DNA of 54,409 bases from Pseudomonadota bacterium (GTDB lineage Bacteria; Pseudomonadota; Alphaproteobacteria; Sphingomonadales; Sphingomonadaceae). Under the pieces are notes generated by a model. It did no database searches and had not been told where the DNA came from. It saw only the letters and a list, made by a program, of their open reading frames with translations. Shown here in pieces: positions 53,312 through 54,409 of the stretch. Position numbers and translations under genes: made by a program. Location: assembly GCA_029550345.1 (NCBI GenBank), contig JAKPHK010000092.1, positions 1-54,409 on the forward strand, read 5' to 3'. Position 1 is the first letter of the stretch; each line of letters starts with the position of its first letter.

Positions 53312-54409
53312 ATGCGGATCAAGCGGCTCAAACTCTCCGGCTTCAAGAGCTTTGTCGAGCCGGCTGAGCTGCGGATCGAACCGGGACTGACCGGGGTGGT
53401 CGGCCCCAATGGTTGCGGCAAGTCCAACCTGCTTGAAGCGATCCGCTGGGTGATGGGCGAAAGTTCGCCCAAGTCGATGCGCGGCGGCGGCATGGAAGAC
53501 GTGATCTTCGCCGGAACCGCGCAGCGCCCGCCGCGCGATTTCGCTGAGGTGGTTCTGCTGGCCGACGGCGGCGATAACGATAGCGAGATGGAGGTCGTCC
53601 GCCGGATCGAGCGCGGCGCGGGCAGCGCCTATCGCATCAACGGATCGGATTCGCGCGCGAAGGACGTGGCGCTGATTTTCGCCGATGCGGCGACAGGGGC
53701 GCATTCGCCCGCGCTGGTCAGTCAGGGCCGGATCGCCGCGGTGATCGCCGCGAAACCGGCCGAGCGGCGGCTGATGCTGGAAGAAGCGGCGGGAATCGCC
53801 GGGCTGCATGTGCGCCGCAAGGATGCCGAGCAGAAACTGCGCGCTACCGAAACCAACCTCGCCCGGCTGGATGACATCATGGCCGGGCTGGACAAGCAGA
53901 TCGCGGCGCTGCGCCGGCAGGCGCGCGCGGCGGAACGCTACATCGCGCTGTCCGACCAGATCCGCACCGCCGAAGCGCGGCTCGTCTTCGCGCGCTGGCG
54001 CGATGCGGCCAGTTCCGCCGATGCCGCCCGCGCCGAAGCAGACGCGGCGGAACGCCAGGTTTCCGAAGCGACCGATGCGGCAAAACAGGGCCAGACCGCA
54101 CAGGCGCTGGCCGCGCAAATGCTGGCGCAGGCGCGCGATACGCTGGCGGACCGGCGCGACGATGCCAGCGCCCACGGCCACCGCATGGCCGCGCTCACCT
54201 CTCAGCTTGAGGCCGCCGAGGAACGCCTTGCCGATCTGGACCGGCAACGCGTCCGGCTGGAGGCCGATCGCGGCGATGCCGACCGGCTGACCCGCGATGC
54301 CGCCGATGCGCTCGCCCGGCTGGAAAGCAGCGTGGCGGAAGGGGAGGCCCGGCTGGCGCGCGATGAGGCGGAGCGGCCCGCACTCGCCACCCGGCTGGAC
54401 GATGCGGAA
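53312..54409 (+). CDS. smc: Chromosome segregation protein SMC, 5' part (runs off window)
   Basis: The first 366 codons are present and the frame is open to the window end. The head begins MRIKRLKLSGFKSFVEP with Walker A GPNGCGKSN at 31-39, and a long alanine- and charged-residue-rich coiled coil follows from about residue 165. The hinge and C-terminal head are outside the window. SMC condenses and segregates chromosomes with ScpA/ScpB. GGGGGGA lies upstream of the ATG. Confidence 0.95.
   Translation, partial: MRIKRLKLSGFKSFVEPAELRIEPGLTGVVGPNGCGKSNLLEAIRWVMGESSPKSMRGGGMEDVIFAGTAQRPPRDFAEVVLLADGGDNDSEMEVVRRIERGAGSAYRINGSDSRAKDVALIFADAATGAHSPALVSQGRIAAVIAAKPAERRLMLEEAAGIAGLHVRRKDAEQKLRATETNLARLDDIMAGLDKQIAALRRQARAAERYIALSDQIRTAEARLVFARWRDAASSADAARAEADAAERQVSEATDAAKQGQTAQALAAQMLAQARDTLADRRDDASAHGHRMAALTSQLEAAEERLADLDRQRVRLEADRGDADRLTRDAADALARLESSVAEGEARLARDEAERPALATRLDDAE

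Overview
The window is GC-rich, densely coding chromosomal DNA from an alphaproteobacterium, most likely a sphingomonad (Sphingomonadales; Novosphingobium, Erythrobacter or Sphingomonas type). The evidence is the MucR/Ros regulator beside a Fur protein without C-terminal CxxC, the miaB-phoH-ybeY-corC cluster, class II DAHP synthase, the CysD/CysNC pair, DUF1489, a DciA-type DUF721 protein, short terse intergenic regions and two repeat families of a kind I associate with sphingomonad genomes. I see no prophage, plasmid, CRISPR or rRNA. There is one tRNA, tRNA-Gln(UUG).

Layout. 1-3.0 kb: a small hypothetical gene, metZ and a membrane O-mannosyltransferase. 3.0-6.4 kb (minus strand): recO, leuB, a GT2-GtrA polyprenyl-phosphate sugar synthase and a DUF2238 membrane protein. 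6.4-8.8 kb: a 151-bp inverted-repeat element, ubiK-like, tspO, tlyA and a lipoprotein. 8.8-9.2 kb: an intergenic locus with an 18-codon micro-ORF, three hairpins and a terminator. 9.2-16 kb: a lipoprotein, ilvE, an exported protein, a saccharopine-dehydrogenase-like/DUF4166 protein, an M28 peptidase and yghU. 16-21 kb: tRNA-Gln, cysQ, cysNC and cysD, with a divergent LuxR-like regulator and a palindromic operator between them. 21-32 kb: a degenerate HD-GYP protein, a CocE hydrolase, qor, a spermidine-synthase-like gene translationally coupled to aroG, a double M16 peptidase and a GNAT-nitrilase fusion. 32-38 kb: nfuA, rutE-like, tsaB-rimI, mucR, fur and plsC.

36.9-41.6 kb is miaB-phoH-ybeY-corC, interrupted between phoH and ybeY by a GIY-YIG nuclease gene bracketed by eight REP-like palindromes, most of them in REPIN-style doublets. 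41.6-50.5 kb: a LysR regulator, two convergent cyclophilins, mgtE, DUF1489, a TauE exporter, then a minus-strand run of mutY, a serine hydrolase, nudC and a FrnE-like DsbA. 50.5 kb to the end: dciA, three consecutive DsbA-like thiol oxidoreductases and the 5' part of smc, which runs off the window.

Most of the content is housekeeping. The parts most worth a second look are the GIY-YIG/REPIN locus, the micro-ORF RNA locus, the operator between cysD and its divergent regulator, the O-mannosylation gene pair, the degenerate HD-GYP and a recurrent leaderless promoter layout. All gene names come from motif recognition by eye; no database search was run.
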